64,000 nt of DNA from Pseudarcicella hirudinis (GTDB lineage Bacteria; Bacteroidota; Bacteroidia; Cytophagales; Spirosomataceae). The notes beneath the pieces were generated by a model. That model did not search any database and was not told the DNA's origin. It saw only the letters and a program-made list of their open reading frames with translations. Both the position numbers and the translations under genes were made by a program. The stretch lies in NCBI RefSeq assembly GCF_900115665.1, contig NZ_FOXH01000005.1, positions 124,001 through 188,000 on the forward strand, written 5' to 3'. Below, piece by piece: positions 54,497 through 62,853 of the stretch. Positions within the stretch are counted from its first letter, which is position 1, and each line of letters begins with the position of its first letter.

Positions 54497-57400
54497 TTAA
54501 AACTGGAAATTGATCCCTGTATTCACCGTTCGCATCACAGGATAGCTTGAACCTGAAAATGTTTCAGGATCGTAATATTTAAATCCGGTAATAGTGAGCA
54601 GGTTAGTAGCTCCGATGAATACGTTTGCCGACTTAATTCCTACCTTTCCTTTGATTAAATTTTTCAGGTCATAGGAAAGCTGCACGTTTTTCAATCTTAC
54701 AAAAGTGGCGTCATAGATATTGTAGGTTGATGCTACTTTGTAGCCGTTTTCTCTCGGATCTCCTGATCTGAAGATTTTAGGGGCTGTTCCATCCGGATTT
54801 TGCGGAGTCCAAGCATTATCATAATAAGTTGGTGCAACCAAGCCCGGGAAACTTCTTCCCCAAGGATCATTATAAAGAATTTTGTAACCACCTAATCCTC
54901 CCCAAAGCATATCAAGAGAAAATCCTTTGTAGTTAAAATTCAGATTTAAACCAAATGAAATTGGCGCATTATTCGATCCAAACGTACCATTGCCATTATA
55001 GCTGGCAGCTGTATTCCCCATATTACCATATTGGGCTATCACTATTCTGTCATAATTATCAATTTTCCCGTCAGGCTTTCCATTTGGCCCTGAAACATCC
55101 TGAAAATTCATCATTCCTAATTCAGGTTTAGCTCCGAATATGGTATAGTTTGCAGGTAGATTATCCACATCTCTTTGATTTCTAAGGATTCCGGTAGCAT
55201 TATAACCAACCATTGCATTGAGTGCTTTACCATTAGGATCTTCAGCCGGCAAGCTATTGGAAGGAGCATCTATCTGAATCACCTTGGTGGTAGCCAGTCC
55301 TAAATTGGCAGAAACATTCATCTCAAATCCTTTAAATAATTTTGCCCGCTTATAACCTAACTCTATTTCAAAACCTTCTGCATTCATTTTACCATAATTT
55401 TCAGGAGGGTATGTTGCACCAAATTCAACTGGTAGATTTAACAAACGTTTACCTAAAATATCATAGGTATTCTTTGTCCAATATTCTGCGGTAAGGTTCC
55501 AGTGTTTGAGGAAATTGACATCCATACCTAAATTGAAAGATTTTGATGTTTCCCAGGTATAATTTGGATTAGAAATACCATTATATGCTACCATACTCGA
55601 ATTTCCTACCGGGTCACCAACTGCATAGGAAGTAGTAGATGCGTTATAAAGCTCCTTCCATAAATAATTGAAAGAAGGGTCATTACCTGTAGTCCCATAT
55701 GAAACACGTAGTTTCAGAAGATCTATCATTGATTTTTTGTCCAGATTTTCAAAGAAAGATTCCTTTGAAATTACCCAGGCTGCCGAAGCAGAAGGAAAGA
55801 AGCCCCAGCGTTTGTCTGGCGCAAAATTGCTGGAACCATCCTGACGTGCAGAAAAGGACGCTAAATATTTTCCATCGTAATCATAATTAATCCTTCCGAT
55901 ATAAGACATCCGGCTAGGTAAATAAGCTTCATATCCTGTTGCCTTCGTATCCCCTGCTACTGAACTTGTAAAAGCAAACTGATCGGTTGTGTAATACGGA
56001 AAGTTTTGCTTATTAATGGAAGAATAAGTATAATAACCTTCTGACTGCTCGTAACCAGCTAAAACATTTATGGTATGTTCGTTAATCTTTTTATCATAAG
56101 TCATTATTCCATTCAACTGATAAGAAGTCCTCTTTCCATTGGTGTTTTCAATATAAGCTGAGGATGGAGAACCGCTTTCAACAGTGCCTGTAACTTCATT
56201 TGTAAACACTCCGGCGACAGAATTCGGATCCGGTTTAAATTTATACAGCGTTACCTTTTGAGCAAATGATTTTGAAAAACTATAGACAGTATTATTGCTA
56301 TACAGCATTTTAACCGTAAGTCCATCTATAAATGGGACTTTATACTCTGCTGTTAATAAGGCATCTATCTGCTGATTATTGGATTTGACATATCCTCCTT
56401 TTCGCATAACTTCAATAGGATTGCCCCCCAACCAGCCCGGATCTACCGGTTTGCCATCAATATAAGCCGGAGCAGTACCTCCACCCAAATAAAATAACTT
56501 TTCATAAAACCCGGACAAATCTGTCTGGGAAGCAAGAGATGCTGCAATTGACTGTCGATTGAAATTATTGAAATTCAGGTTTACACCTACTGTTAAATCT
56601 TTATTCAGCTTGGCCGAAACTTTGCCACGTATGTCGTATCTATCACTTGTCATATTTGGCAAAAAGCCTTTTTCATCATAATAATTGCCCCCGATAAAAT
56701 AGTTGACATTATCACTACCTCCCGAAACATTTAAACTATGCTTTTGGGAAAAAGGATTTTGATAAACCTCATTAAAATAAATTCTGCCATCAGGATTATT
56801 TTTAGCGATCCACTGTTTGTCATAATCATTGTATTTTACAGTCGGGGCATACAAACTGTTAACAATATCGGCCGATTTAAGTAAAGGCATATACTCAAAC
56901 TGTTTTGCCGGCTGACTATTTAACACCGCCACTGAAGTAAATTGCACCTGCGTTTTCCCGCTTTTACCAATTTTTGTGGTTACCAGTAATACTCCATTTG
57001 ATGCCCGTGAACCATAAATAGCTGTAGAAGAGGCATCTTTTAAAATGCTCAGACTTTCGATCTGACTGGGGTCTAAAGCATCAAATGCACTCTGGTCTCT
57101 GATAACTCCGTCGATAACAAACAAAGGAGGTGCGGCATTCCAGGATGAAGCAGCACGAATCCGAACACTAGACGTTTGACCCGGAATCCCCGTAGCTGAT
57201 TGTACATATACACCCGAAGCCCTCCCCGCCAAAATATTTGATAAGTTGGAAGCAGGAATATTTACCATTTCTCTGGCATTCACCGTAGATACAGCACTGG
57301 TTAAGCTCGCTTTTGTCTGAGTACCATAGCCCACAACAATAACTTCTTCCATTGCATTAATGTAGGTTTTCAAGGTAATCGTAAGATTAGTTTTGTTTCC

Positions 57401-57979
57401 TACTAAAACTTCCTGTTTTTCGTATCCGACAAAACTGATTACCAAAACTGCATTATTGGAGGGTATATTTATTCTGAATTGTCCATTTGCATCAGTGACA
57501 ATTCCTTTCGCTGTTCCTTTTATAACAATATTGACCCCGGGCATCGCCTCACCTTTTTCATCCCTTACCACGCCTGAGATGTTTTGCTCGTTTGGGGAGG
57601 GTTCCTCGGCATTATCTTCTGTCCGGTTCAATATAATCTGTTTGCCTGAAAGTTTATAATTGAGACGTAATGGTCTGAGTAAAGTATTCAGTACCTCACC
57701 AAGCGGTTTGTTATTTACATTAATATTTACCTTACGGTTTACCTGAATCAGACTGGAACTGTACAGAAATTGTGCCTCAGATAATTTCTCAAGCTGATTC
57801 AAAACAGTCTTTACCGGCTGATCTTCAAGATTCAGCGTAATGTTTTTATTAAGTATGTCCTGTGCGTTTGTTTCACTTCCAAATGAAACATTAATAAAGA
57901 CCGTGCACATCAATAACTGGAAAATGGTTATCCTCATGAACTTATGGGCTAAATCATGGAATTGTAAACGATTTTTCAT
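54497..57979 (-). CDS. SusC/RagA TonB-linked transporter with STN signalling domain
   Basis: A 1160-residue SusC. After the signal peptide (to about residue 40, ETNAQ) comes an STN domain (about 45-118, NITLNLEDQPVKTVLNQLEK), a carboxypeptidase-regulatory-like domain (133-220, GVVRDEKGEAMPGVNIVIKG), then the plug with NVLAGRASGVYVQS-like and PLFVIDGVIRD motifs and the barrel. I start at the ATG 57977-57979; an upstream GTG at 58030 would add 17 unlikely residues. The STN domain contacts FecR, encoded just upstream, so ligand binding is probably signalled to the sigma factor that transcribes this operon. Confidence 0.94.
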   Translation of the reverse strand: MKNRLQFHDLAHKFMRITIFQLLMCTVFINVSFGSETNAQDILNKNITLNLEDQPVKTVLNQLEKLSEAQFLYSSSLIQVNRKVNINVNNKPLGEVLNTLLRPLRLNYKLSGKQIILNRTEDNAEEPSPNEQNISGVVRDEKGEAMPGVNIVIKGTAKGIVTDANGQFRINIPSNNAVLVISFVGYEKQEVLVGNKTNLTITLKTYINAMEEVIVVGYGTQTKASLTSAVSTVNAREMVNIPASNLSNILAGRASGVYVQSATGIPGQTSSVRIRAASSWNAAPPLFVIDGVIRDQSAFDALDPSQIESLSILKDASSTAIYGSRASNGVLLVTTKIGKSGKTQVQFTSVAVLNSQPAKQFEYMPLLKSADIVNSLYAPTVKYNDYDKQWIAKNNPDGRIYFNEVYQNPFSQKHSLNVSGGSDNVNYFIGGNYYDEKGFLPNMTSDRYDIRGKVSAKLNKDLTVGVNLNFNNFNRQSIAASLASQTDLSGFYEKLFYLGGGTAPAYIDGKPVDPGWLGGNPIEVMRKGGYVKSNNQQIDALLTAEYKVPFIDGLTVKMLYSNNTVYSFSKSFAQKVTLYKFKPDPNSVAGVFTNEVTGTVESGSPSSAYIENTNGKRTSYQLNGIMTYDKKINEHTINVLAGYEQSEGYYTYSSINKQNFPYYTTDQFAFTSSVAGDTKATGYEAYLPSRMSYIGRINYDYDGKYLASFSARQDGSSNFAPDKRWGFFPSASAAWVISKESFFENLDKKSMIDLLKLRVSYGTTGNDPSFNYLWKELYNASTTSYAVGDPVGNSSMVAYNGISNPNYTWETSKSFNLGMDVNFLKHWNLTAEYWTKNTYDILGKRLLNLPVEFGATYPPENYGKMNAEGFEIELGYKRAKLFKGFEMNVSANLGLATTKVIQIDAPSNSLPAEDPNGKALNAMVGYNATGILRNQRDVDNLPANYTIFGAKPELGMMNFQDVSGPNGKPDGKIDNYDRIVIAQYGNMGNTAASYNGNGTFGSNNAPISFGLNLNFNYKGFSLDMLWGGLGGYKILYNDPWGRSFPGLVAPTYYDNAWTPQNPDGTAPKIFRSGDPRENGYKVASTYNIYDATFVRLKNVQLSYDLKNLIKGKVGIKSANVFIGATNLLTITGFKYYDPETFSGSSYPVMRTVNTGINFQF

Positions 57980-58074
57980 ACATTTGATAGATTTTGTTAA
58001 GTTGTTAAAATTTGACAAACAGCTTCCCACGCACCCGCTTTGGCGGGCGTCTTTACCGACAGAAAGAGAAGCGA

Positions 58075-58106
58075 ATGGTCAGTGATGTGGCCGCATCATT
58101 GACCAT
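58075..58106. terminator. Long imperfect palindrome after the FecR gene
   Basis: The two 16-base halves, beginning ATGGTCA and ending TGACCAT, pair with two mismatches about the GGCC centre. It lies 108 bases downstream of the FecR stop on the minus strand and before the SusC gene. A second CCCGC/GCGGG hairpin lies at about 58034-58049. They may end the sigma/FecR transcript or be an operator near the SusC promoter. Confidence 0.5.
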
Positions 58107-58213
58107 ATTTTGTGGAGTTAAGGGCTATTCACGTAATTTTTCTTCATATATTATTTGTTTGGATTTTAAGGTACTTTTTATTCATTCTTTTTAATTACAG
58201 TATTAAGCTAATC

Positions 58214-59320
58214 CTATCTGCCACATCCTTTTGAAGTAATCACAATCTGCGCATCAATAATTTCGTAATGAGCTTCCAGCCCTTCACATATCAGCCTGAT
58301 TTTATCATTCAAAGGTTCATCATTTAAATGAGCTGTCAGTTTGCAGTTCGCCAATAGATCTTCGTCATAAATAATATCAACGCCATAAGCTTTCTCAATC
58401 AAATCAATCACTTTTGCAGCAGGAGCATCATCAAAATCAAATGAAAATTGCTGGGCAGCCATTGTTAGCATCTGAGGTTCCTGCACCAGGCTGCGGGACA
58501 GACGTAATTCAGTCCTTTCAAGCGTAATCTGCTGATTTGGTGCAAGTACAATTCCTTCAAGTTCCCGATTACTTAACTTACGATTTTTAAAAGGATCTTT
58601 ACGGGTAAAGACAGAAACTCTTCCGGTTTTCACCAATACTTCAATCTGTTTTTCATCAGGAAAAGCCTTTACGGTAAAGCTTGTCCCCAAAACCTTGGTA
58701 ATCAATTCATTGGCATATACAAAAAAGGGTTTTGCAGGATTCTTCGTTACTTCAAAAAATGCTTCACCTGAGAGGTACACTTCCCTTTTTTCACCACCAA
58801 ACATCTTAGTGTCATAGCTTAACTTTCCAGCTTTTTGCAGTAAAACAGAACTGCCGTCAGGCAGATTAATCAGTAAGGGTTTTTCAGAATCATTAACTTT
58901 TTCTACAAATGATGAGGTTTGGGCATAGGAAATCAGGTTTTCATAAGTAACCTTATCAGTACTTCCCCAATTGATTTTCAATTGCCAGCCAATGATACAA
59001 CCTGCCAATAAAACCGCAGCCGCTGCCCAACGCCAGTTTCTGAACAGAATCATTTTACCCGGTTTAGTCTCCCGGGTTTCATCATTCATCTGAGCCTGAA
59101 TATTCTCCCACATCGCATTCCTGACCTCCTGACCAGGTTCGGTATAAGAAAGACCGGACCCCGCCAGAATGACAATTCTGGCTTTTTCCATTTCAGCTTT
59201 CTTTTCCGGGAATTTCAATTGAAATTCCTGCCAAAATGAGTCATCCTGACCTCTTTTTACCCAATCCAGAAACTTTTGGTCAAGTAAAAAATCTTCTACA
59301 TTAAAGTTTAAATAATTCAT
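58214..59320 (-). CDS. FecR family anti-sigma factor
   Basis: A 368-residue inner-membrane sigma regulator. The cytoplasmic N-terminal part (1-95) would bind the sigma factor. A single transmembrane segment WRWAAAAVLLAGCIIGW lies near 96-113. The periplasmic FecR domain (about 130-235) has INLPDGSSVLLQKAGKLSY and REVYLSGEAFFEVTKN, and a DUF4974-type end (300-365) matches the STN partner. It sits between the sigma gene and its receptor, the usual order for cell-surface signalling. Confidence 0.95.
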   Translation of the reverse strand: MNYLNFNVEDFLLDQKFLDWVKRGQDDSFWQEFQLKFPEKKAEMEKARIVILAGSGLSYTEPGQEVRNAMWENIQAQMNDETRETKPGKMILFRNWRWAAAAVLLAGCIIGWQLKINWGSTDKVTYENLISYAQTSSFVEKVNDSEKPLLINLPDGSSVLLQKAGKLSYDTKMFGGEKREVYLSGEAFFEVTKNPAKPFFVYANELITKVLGTSFTVKAFPDEKQIEVLVKTGRVSVFTRKDPFKNRKLSNRELEGIVLAPNQQITLERTELRLSRSLVQEPQMLTMAAQQFSFDFDDAPAAKVIDLIEKAYGVDIIYDEDLLANCKLTAHLNDEPLNDKIRLICEGLEAHYEIIDAQIVITSKGCGR

Positions 59321-59406
59321 GTTTGGTGGAGCTTAAATACAAATTTTATGCCTTCAAAAGTTCCAAAGACAGCTTCTTTGCTTTTAACTCACCTGAAAAG
59401 CTTTTT

Positions 59407-60021
59407 TTAGAAAAAAAAGTGAAAAAGGAAGAAAAAGGTAATAGGGATTCCGACAAAAGATTGTCTGAGTTTCCGGATAGAGCGTTGAATAAGGTTTCTG
59501 ACAGACTGCTCGTTCATTTGCATAATAGAGGCTATTTCCTCCAAACTGAACTCATCAAAGAAGCGAAGTCTGATTACTTCGAGTTGCCTTGCCGGGAGCC
59601 CGGCCATTGAAATCTGAAGCTTTCGGATCTGCTCAAACTGATTCTCCTCCGCAATATGATCTGTTTCGAAGGAGTTGGTTTGAGGCATTTCATAAGATTT
59701 ATCATCTTCGCATATTTCTGTATAGCTTTGCTCAGCGCTTATCATCCTGTGCAGTTTCCTGCGCAATGACCTGAACAGGTAGTATTTAACAGAAGTGGTA
59801 TCGGAAAGAGCATGCCGGCTTCTCCATAAATCAGCGAAAAGATCCTGAATAGCTTCCTGAACTAACCAGGCATTTGCAACAATATGAAAGCCGTAATTGT
59901 ATAAAATGCCCACATGAGTCTGATAAATTTCTTCAAAGGCCACTTCATCTCCAGTTCTGAAGCGGGTCCAAAGTTCATCGTAAGGATGTTCGGGATTTGA
60001 TATGTTGGTATCCTTTTTCAA
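59407..60021 (-). CDS. ECF RNA polymerase sigma factor (FecI-like) with TTG start
   Basis: A 204-residue ECF sigma factor. Region 2 spans about residues 18-85 (AFEEIYQTHVGILYNYGFHI, AIQDLFADLWRSR) and region 4 about 135-190 (LPARQLEVIRLRFFDEFSLE, EIASIMQMNEQSVRNLIQRS). The start is TTG: an in-frame TAA lies directly before it, no ATG or GTG is available before region 2, and GGAG sits eight bases upstream. The C-terminus ends in an unusual Phe-rich tail, FFFLFHFFF. It pairs with FecR and the STN-SusC downstream. Confidence 0.92.
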   Translation of the reverse strand: MKKDTNISNPEHPYDELWTRFRTGDEVAFEEIYQTHVGILYNYGFHIVANAWLVQEAIQDLFADLWRSRHALSDTTSVKYYLFRSLRRKLHRMISAEQSYTEICEDDKSYEMPQTNSFETDHIAEENQFEQIRKLQISMAGLPARQLEVIRLRFFDEFSLEEIASIMQMNEQSVRNLIQRSIRKLRQSFVGIPITFFFLFHFFF

Positions 60022-60177
60022 TTAAATATCTCCGGATCGGATCACAAAATAAGGAATAATACACATTAATATAAAACTAAATCCAGAATAAATGTAATTT
60101 TAACCAATCTCTTTTCTAACGATTATGGGAAAAGAACTCTTTCCACTCAGAAACCCTCAGCGCAGTTTTACTTCATT

Positions 60178-61092
60178 TCAATGCTGCTGGTTCCCGGATT
60201 TCAATATCCAGTCTGCACAGTCTTTTGCTTCAGGAATATTCCAGGAATGAAAACCTTTCCCTTTTGTAGCTATATACTCAGATCTCGTATTCCCGGCTTG
60301 CTGAAGAAATTTATTTAACTTTTCAAGATCAGTCGCATTTATATCATCAAACTGAAGATCAGAGCAATAGGTTTTTCGTACAAATTCAAGATCAGGTTCT
60401 GCATATAATCTGACTGGTATATTTTTCAGAAATTTTGCCCGTCCTCCGTCAACAGCATTTGCGGAAAAAGAAGATCGCTTCAGGTATTCATCCGGTTTTG
60501 AAACCGGAGAACCACCGAGGGCATTTTCCAGGTAATTTTTGATAAAAACACCTTCTTTTTGTACCAATCCCAGACAGGCATATTTTATTTTTCTTTCGGA
60601 AGAAATGTACATTCTTTCCAAATCCAAAGGAGGATCGATGACAAAAACTGCTTTCAGCCCCGAATTCTTTCCTTCTGAAAGTAAATACTCTGCATAACCT
60701 ATTGCCACTGAGCCTCCGGCAGAAAGCCCTCCTATTACCAATGGAATCGCCCCCAAACTATGTTTTTCTTTCAGCATACTTATCATCAGATCAATTTCTG
60801 CCAACTGAAAATCATCCGCAAAAAGTGTTCTTTTGAGTTCCGGGACGACGGTCAAATATCCTCTTTGTGCCAAAACAGCAGGAAGTTCTGTTTTTTTGAA
60901 AATACTCTGCGGACTTTCACCCCAGCCAGGCAGCAAAACAAGTATTCCCTCTGTTTTTTCTGCCGGAAGCCTGTAATAAAAGCTGAAACTCTCTCCCTTG
61001 AGAGAGGCTTTACTTTTTTGAATATTTTGCCCGTAAAGATTGTTCGAAATCAATACAGCAAGACTAATTGTTAAACATTTCAGGTATTTCAT
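60178..61092 (-). CDS. Exported alpha/beta hydrolase
   Basis: A 304-residue protein with a signal peptide (ISLAVLISNNLYGQ, about 21 residues) and an alpha/beta-hydrolase fold. The nucleophile elbow GGLSAGGS gives Ser124, AVFVIDPPLD the probable acid, and KGFHSWN near residue 285 the histidine. VLLPGWGESPQ is the oxyanion-region motif. It would act as a periplasmic esterase or peptidase of unknown substrate. It is upstream of the sigma factor gene on the same strand, 156 bases away, probably a separate unit. Confidence 0.85.
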   Translation of the reverse strand: MKYLKCLTISLAVLISNNLYGQNIQKSKASLKGESFSFYYRLPAEKTEGILVLLPGWGESPQSIFKKTELPAVLAQRGYLTVVPELKRTLFADDFQLAEIDLMISMLKEKHSLGAIPLVIGGLSAGGSVAIGYAEYLLSEGKNSGLKAVFVIDPPLDLERMYISSERKIKYACLGLVQKEGVFIKNYLENALGGSPVSKPDEYLKRSSFSANAVDGGRAKFLKNIPVRLYAEPDLEFVRKTYCSDLQFDDINATDLEKLNKFLQQAGNTRSEYIATKGKGFHSWNIPEAKDCADWILKSGNQQH

Positions 61093-61244
61093 TTTTGAAA
61101 ATTAAATGGATTTAAAGGATTTCCTGAATTTAGCTTTTTATACTTCTCAGTGAAAATAATTTATCGATATTATTCTGAGCACGGATTGTTAATTCAGGAA
61201 ATTAAGGGGAATTTTGTTCTTTAAAAATTCTTTACAATTTTGCC

Positions 61245-62177
61245 ATGTGTCTTTTAGAGCAAATAAATTACCAATTAATATTAAGCGATATTTATGAAGA
61301 AATCGCCAATATTGATTACGAGGGAAATGTAGCCAATTATATTCCGCAATTGGCAAAAGTAAATCCTGAGAAATTCGGGATTCATTTGTGTTGCCTGAAC
61401 GAGGGAAATTATGCAATGGGCGACAGCAATGAGAAATTCTCTATTCAGAGTATTTCAAAAGTGCTTTCTCTTACGCTGGCTTTCTCAATGATGGGAGATA
61501 AACTCTGGGAACGTGTAGGTGTGGAACCTTCCGGAAATCCTTTCAACTCTCTGATCCAGTTAGAAACAGAGAACGGTATTCCGAGAAATCCTCTGATTAA
61601 TTCAGGTGCACTGGTTATTTCAGATATTCTGGTGAGCAATCTGGTTAACCCAAAAGCTGATTATCTCAGTTTTATCAGGAAAATCAGTGGTTCTGATGAA
61701 ATACAGTATAACACGGCTGTGGCCAATTCTGAGAAAGAGACAGGCTTCAGAAATACAGCACTAATCAATTTTATGAAGTCGTTCGGGAATATCAAGAATG
61801 ATCCGGAGACCGTGCTCGACTTCTATTTTCATCTTTGCTCCATAGAAATGACCTGCAAGGAATTAGCCAGAACGTTCCTGCTTTTTGCCAATCATGGAAC
61901 CTTAACCGGAACCGGTGAATGCATTGTCAGCAGAAGTCAATCGAAACGGGTAAACGCCATTATGCAAACCTGCGGGTTTTATGATGAGGCTGGTGAGTTC
62001 TCTTTTAAAGTAGGACTTCCCGGTAAAAGCGGAGTGGGTGGCGGAATTGTTGCTATTCATCCCGATAAATACAGCATCGCTGTCTGGAGTCCGAAATTGA
62101 ACAAAAAAGGTAATTCGACAAAAGGAATGAAAACACTCGAATTGCTGACAACCAGAACGGAGCTATCTATTTTTTAA
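61245..62177 (+). CDS. glsA: Glutaminase
   Basis: A 310-residue serine-dependent beta-lactamase-like glutaminase, which hydrolyses L-glutamine to glutamate and ammonia in the cytoplasm. The catalytic SxxK is Ser69-Lys72 in FSIQSISKVLSL. EPSGNPFNSLIQLE, PRNPLINSGAL and GLPGKSGVGGGI are diagnostic family motifs. Length matches GlsA proteins. It is divergent from the hydrolase gene and stands alone. Confidence 0.95.
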   Translation: MCLLEQINYQLILSDIYEEIANIDYEGNVANYIPQLAKVNPEKFGIHLCCLNEGNYAMGDSNEKFSIQSISKVLSLTLAFSMMGDKLWERVGVEPSGNPFNSLIQLETENGIPRNPLINSGALVISDILVSNLVNPKADYLSFIRKISGSDEIQYNTAVANSEKETGFRNTALINFMKSFGNIKNDPETVLDFYFHLCSIEMTCKELARTFLLFANHGTLTGTGECIVSRSQSKRVNAIMQTCGFYDEAGEFSFKVGLPGKSGVGGGIVAIHPDKYSIAVWSPKLNKKGNSTKGMKTLELLTTRTELSIF

Positions 62178-62202
62178 GCACGCAATGCTAAAAATCCTGT
62201 CG

Positions 62203-62249
62203 GAACCTGAATCTGAAGATAATTTATCCGATAAATCTTTTTCAGGTTC
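62203..62249 (+). terminator. Possible terminator of the glutaminase gene
   Basis: GAACCTGA (62203-62210) pairs with TCAGGTTC (62242-62249), with an inner AAGAT/ATCTT pairing. There is no strong T run afterwards. It lies about 25 bases after the stop codon. Confidence 0.45.
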
Positions 62250-62441
62250 TGGCTTAAAAAACGATCATTTATTACGAGTACTGATATTCCATTCTTTTTT
62301 ATTTTTTTTCAGAAAGATATAAATTCCTATTTGAACACATATAAAAGATAAAATAAATTACTAAAAATAATTTTTTAGATAAAACAACCAATTTTAAACA
62401 TTTATACAGTAAACCCATTTACTCAAATCTTCTTTTCTCAC

Positions 62442-62449
62442 TACCTTTG
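62442..62449 (+). promoter_or_regulatory. -7 element of the riboswitch-metE transcript
   Basis: TACCTTTG matches TAnnTTTG. Transcription would start near 62456, about 20 bases before the first pairing stem of the riboswitch. No strong -33 element is seen. Confidence 0.55.
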
Positions 62450-62477
62450 TTTCGTTCTTAGGAACACCCGTCAATCG

Positions 62478-62675
62478 GATTTCAGGTTTTGTTGTGTTAT
62501 TTGGTTTAACGCAATAAATTAAAAAAGGAATCGTGTGAAATTCACGAACAGACGTGCTACTGTAAATAACTGTTTTTGAAAGAAAACTAATCTTTTCCAA
62601 AAATGCCCATTGTCTTTTAAAAGGATGAGAAGGGCGGTAAAGATGTTATAAGTCAGGAGACTTGCCTGAATTCTC
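62478..62675 (+). ncRNA. Cobalamin (B12) riboswitch
   Basis: The conserved B12-element blocks are in order: AAAAAGGAATcgtgTGAAATtcacg around 62520-62545 (the GGGAA..GGTGAAA-like loop), GACGTGCTACTGTAA near 62551-62565, GCCCATTG with GGATGAGAAGGGCGG near 62602-62637, and the hallmark AGTCAGGAGACTTGCCTG at 62651-62668. GATTTCAGG (62478-62486) pairs with CCTGAATTC (62665-62673) as the closing stem. Bound adenosylcobalamin is expected to reduce expression of the B12-independent methionine synthase downstream. The 178 bases to the ATG hold a TCACGCAT direct repeat (62689 and 62707), perhaps part of the expression platform. Confidence 0.93.
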
Positions 62676-62853
62676 AATGATTTTACTCTCACGCATAGGG
62701 TTAGAATCACGCATTGATTTTACAGATTTTATTTCCTTGTTTTCGTGCTTTTGTATGATTCTCTAATCATACACAGGAAGGATCTGTATGTCCATTACTG
62801 CCGCAAAAAGGTAATGGGGTGTTTCATTTTTCAAATCTTTAACACCAAATTCA

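Noticed and set aside
57980-58030. Upstream GTG start for the STN-SusC
   Set aside because: It adds 17 residues ahead of a normal signal peptide that begins at the ATG 57977-57979.
62394-62710. Two short minus-strand open frames
   Set aside because: They lie over the cobalamin riboswitch; the conserved RNA blocks on the plus strand explain the sequence.
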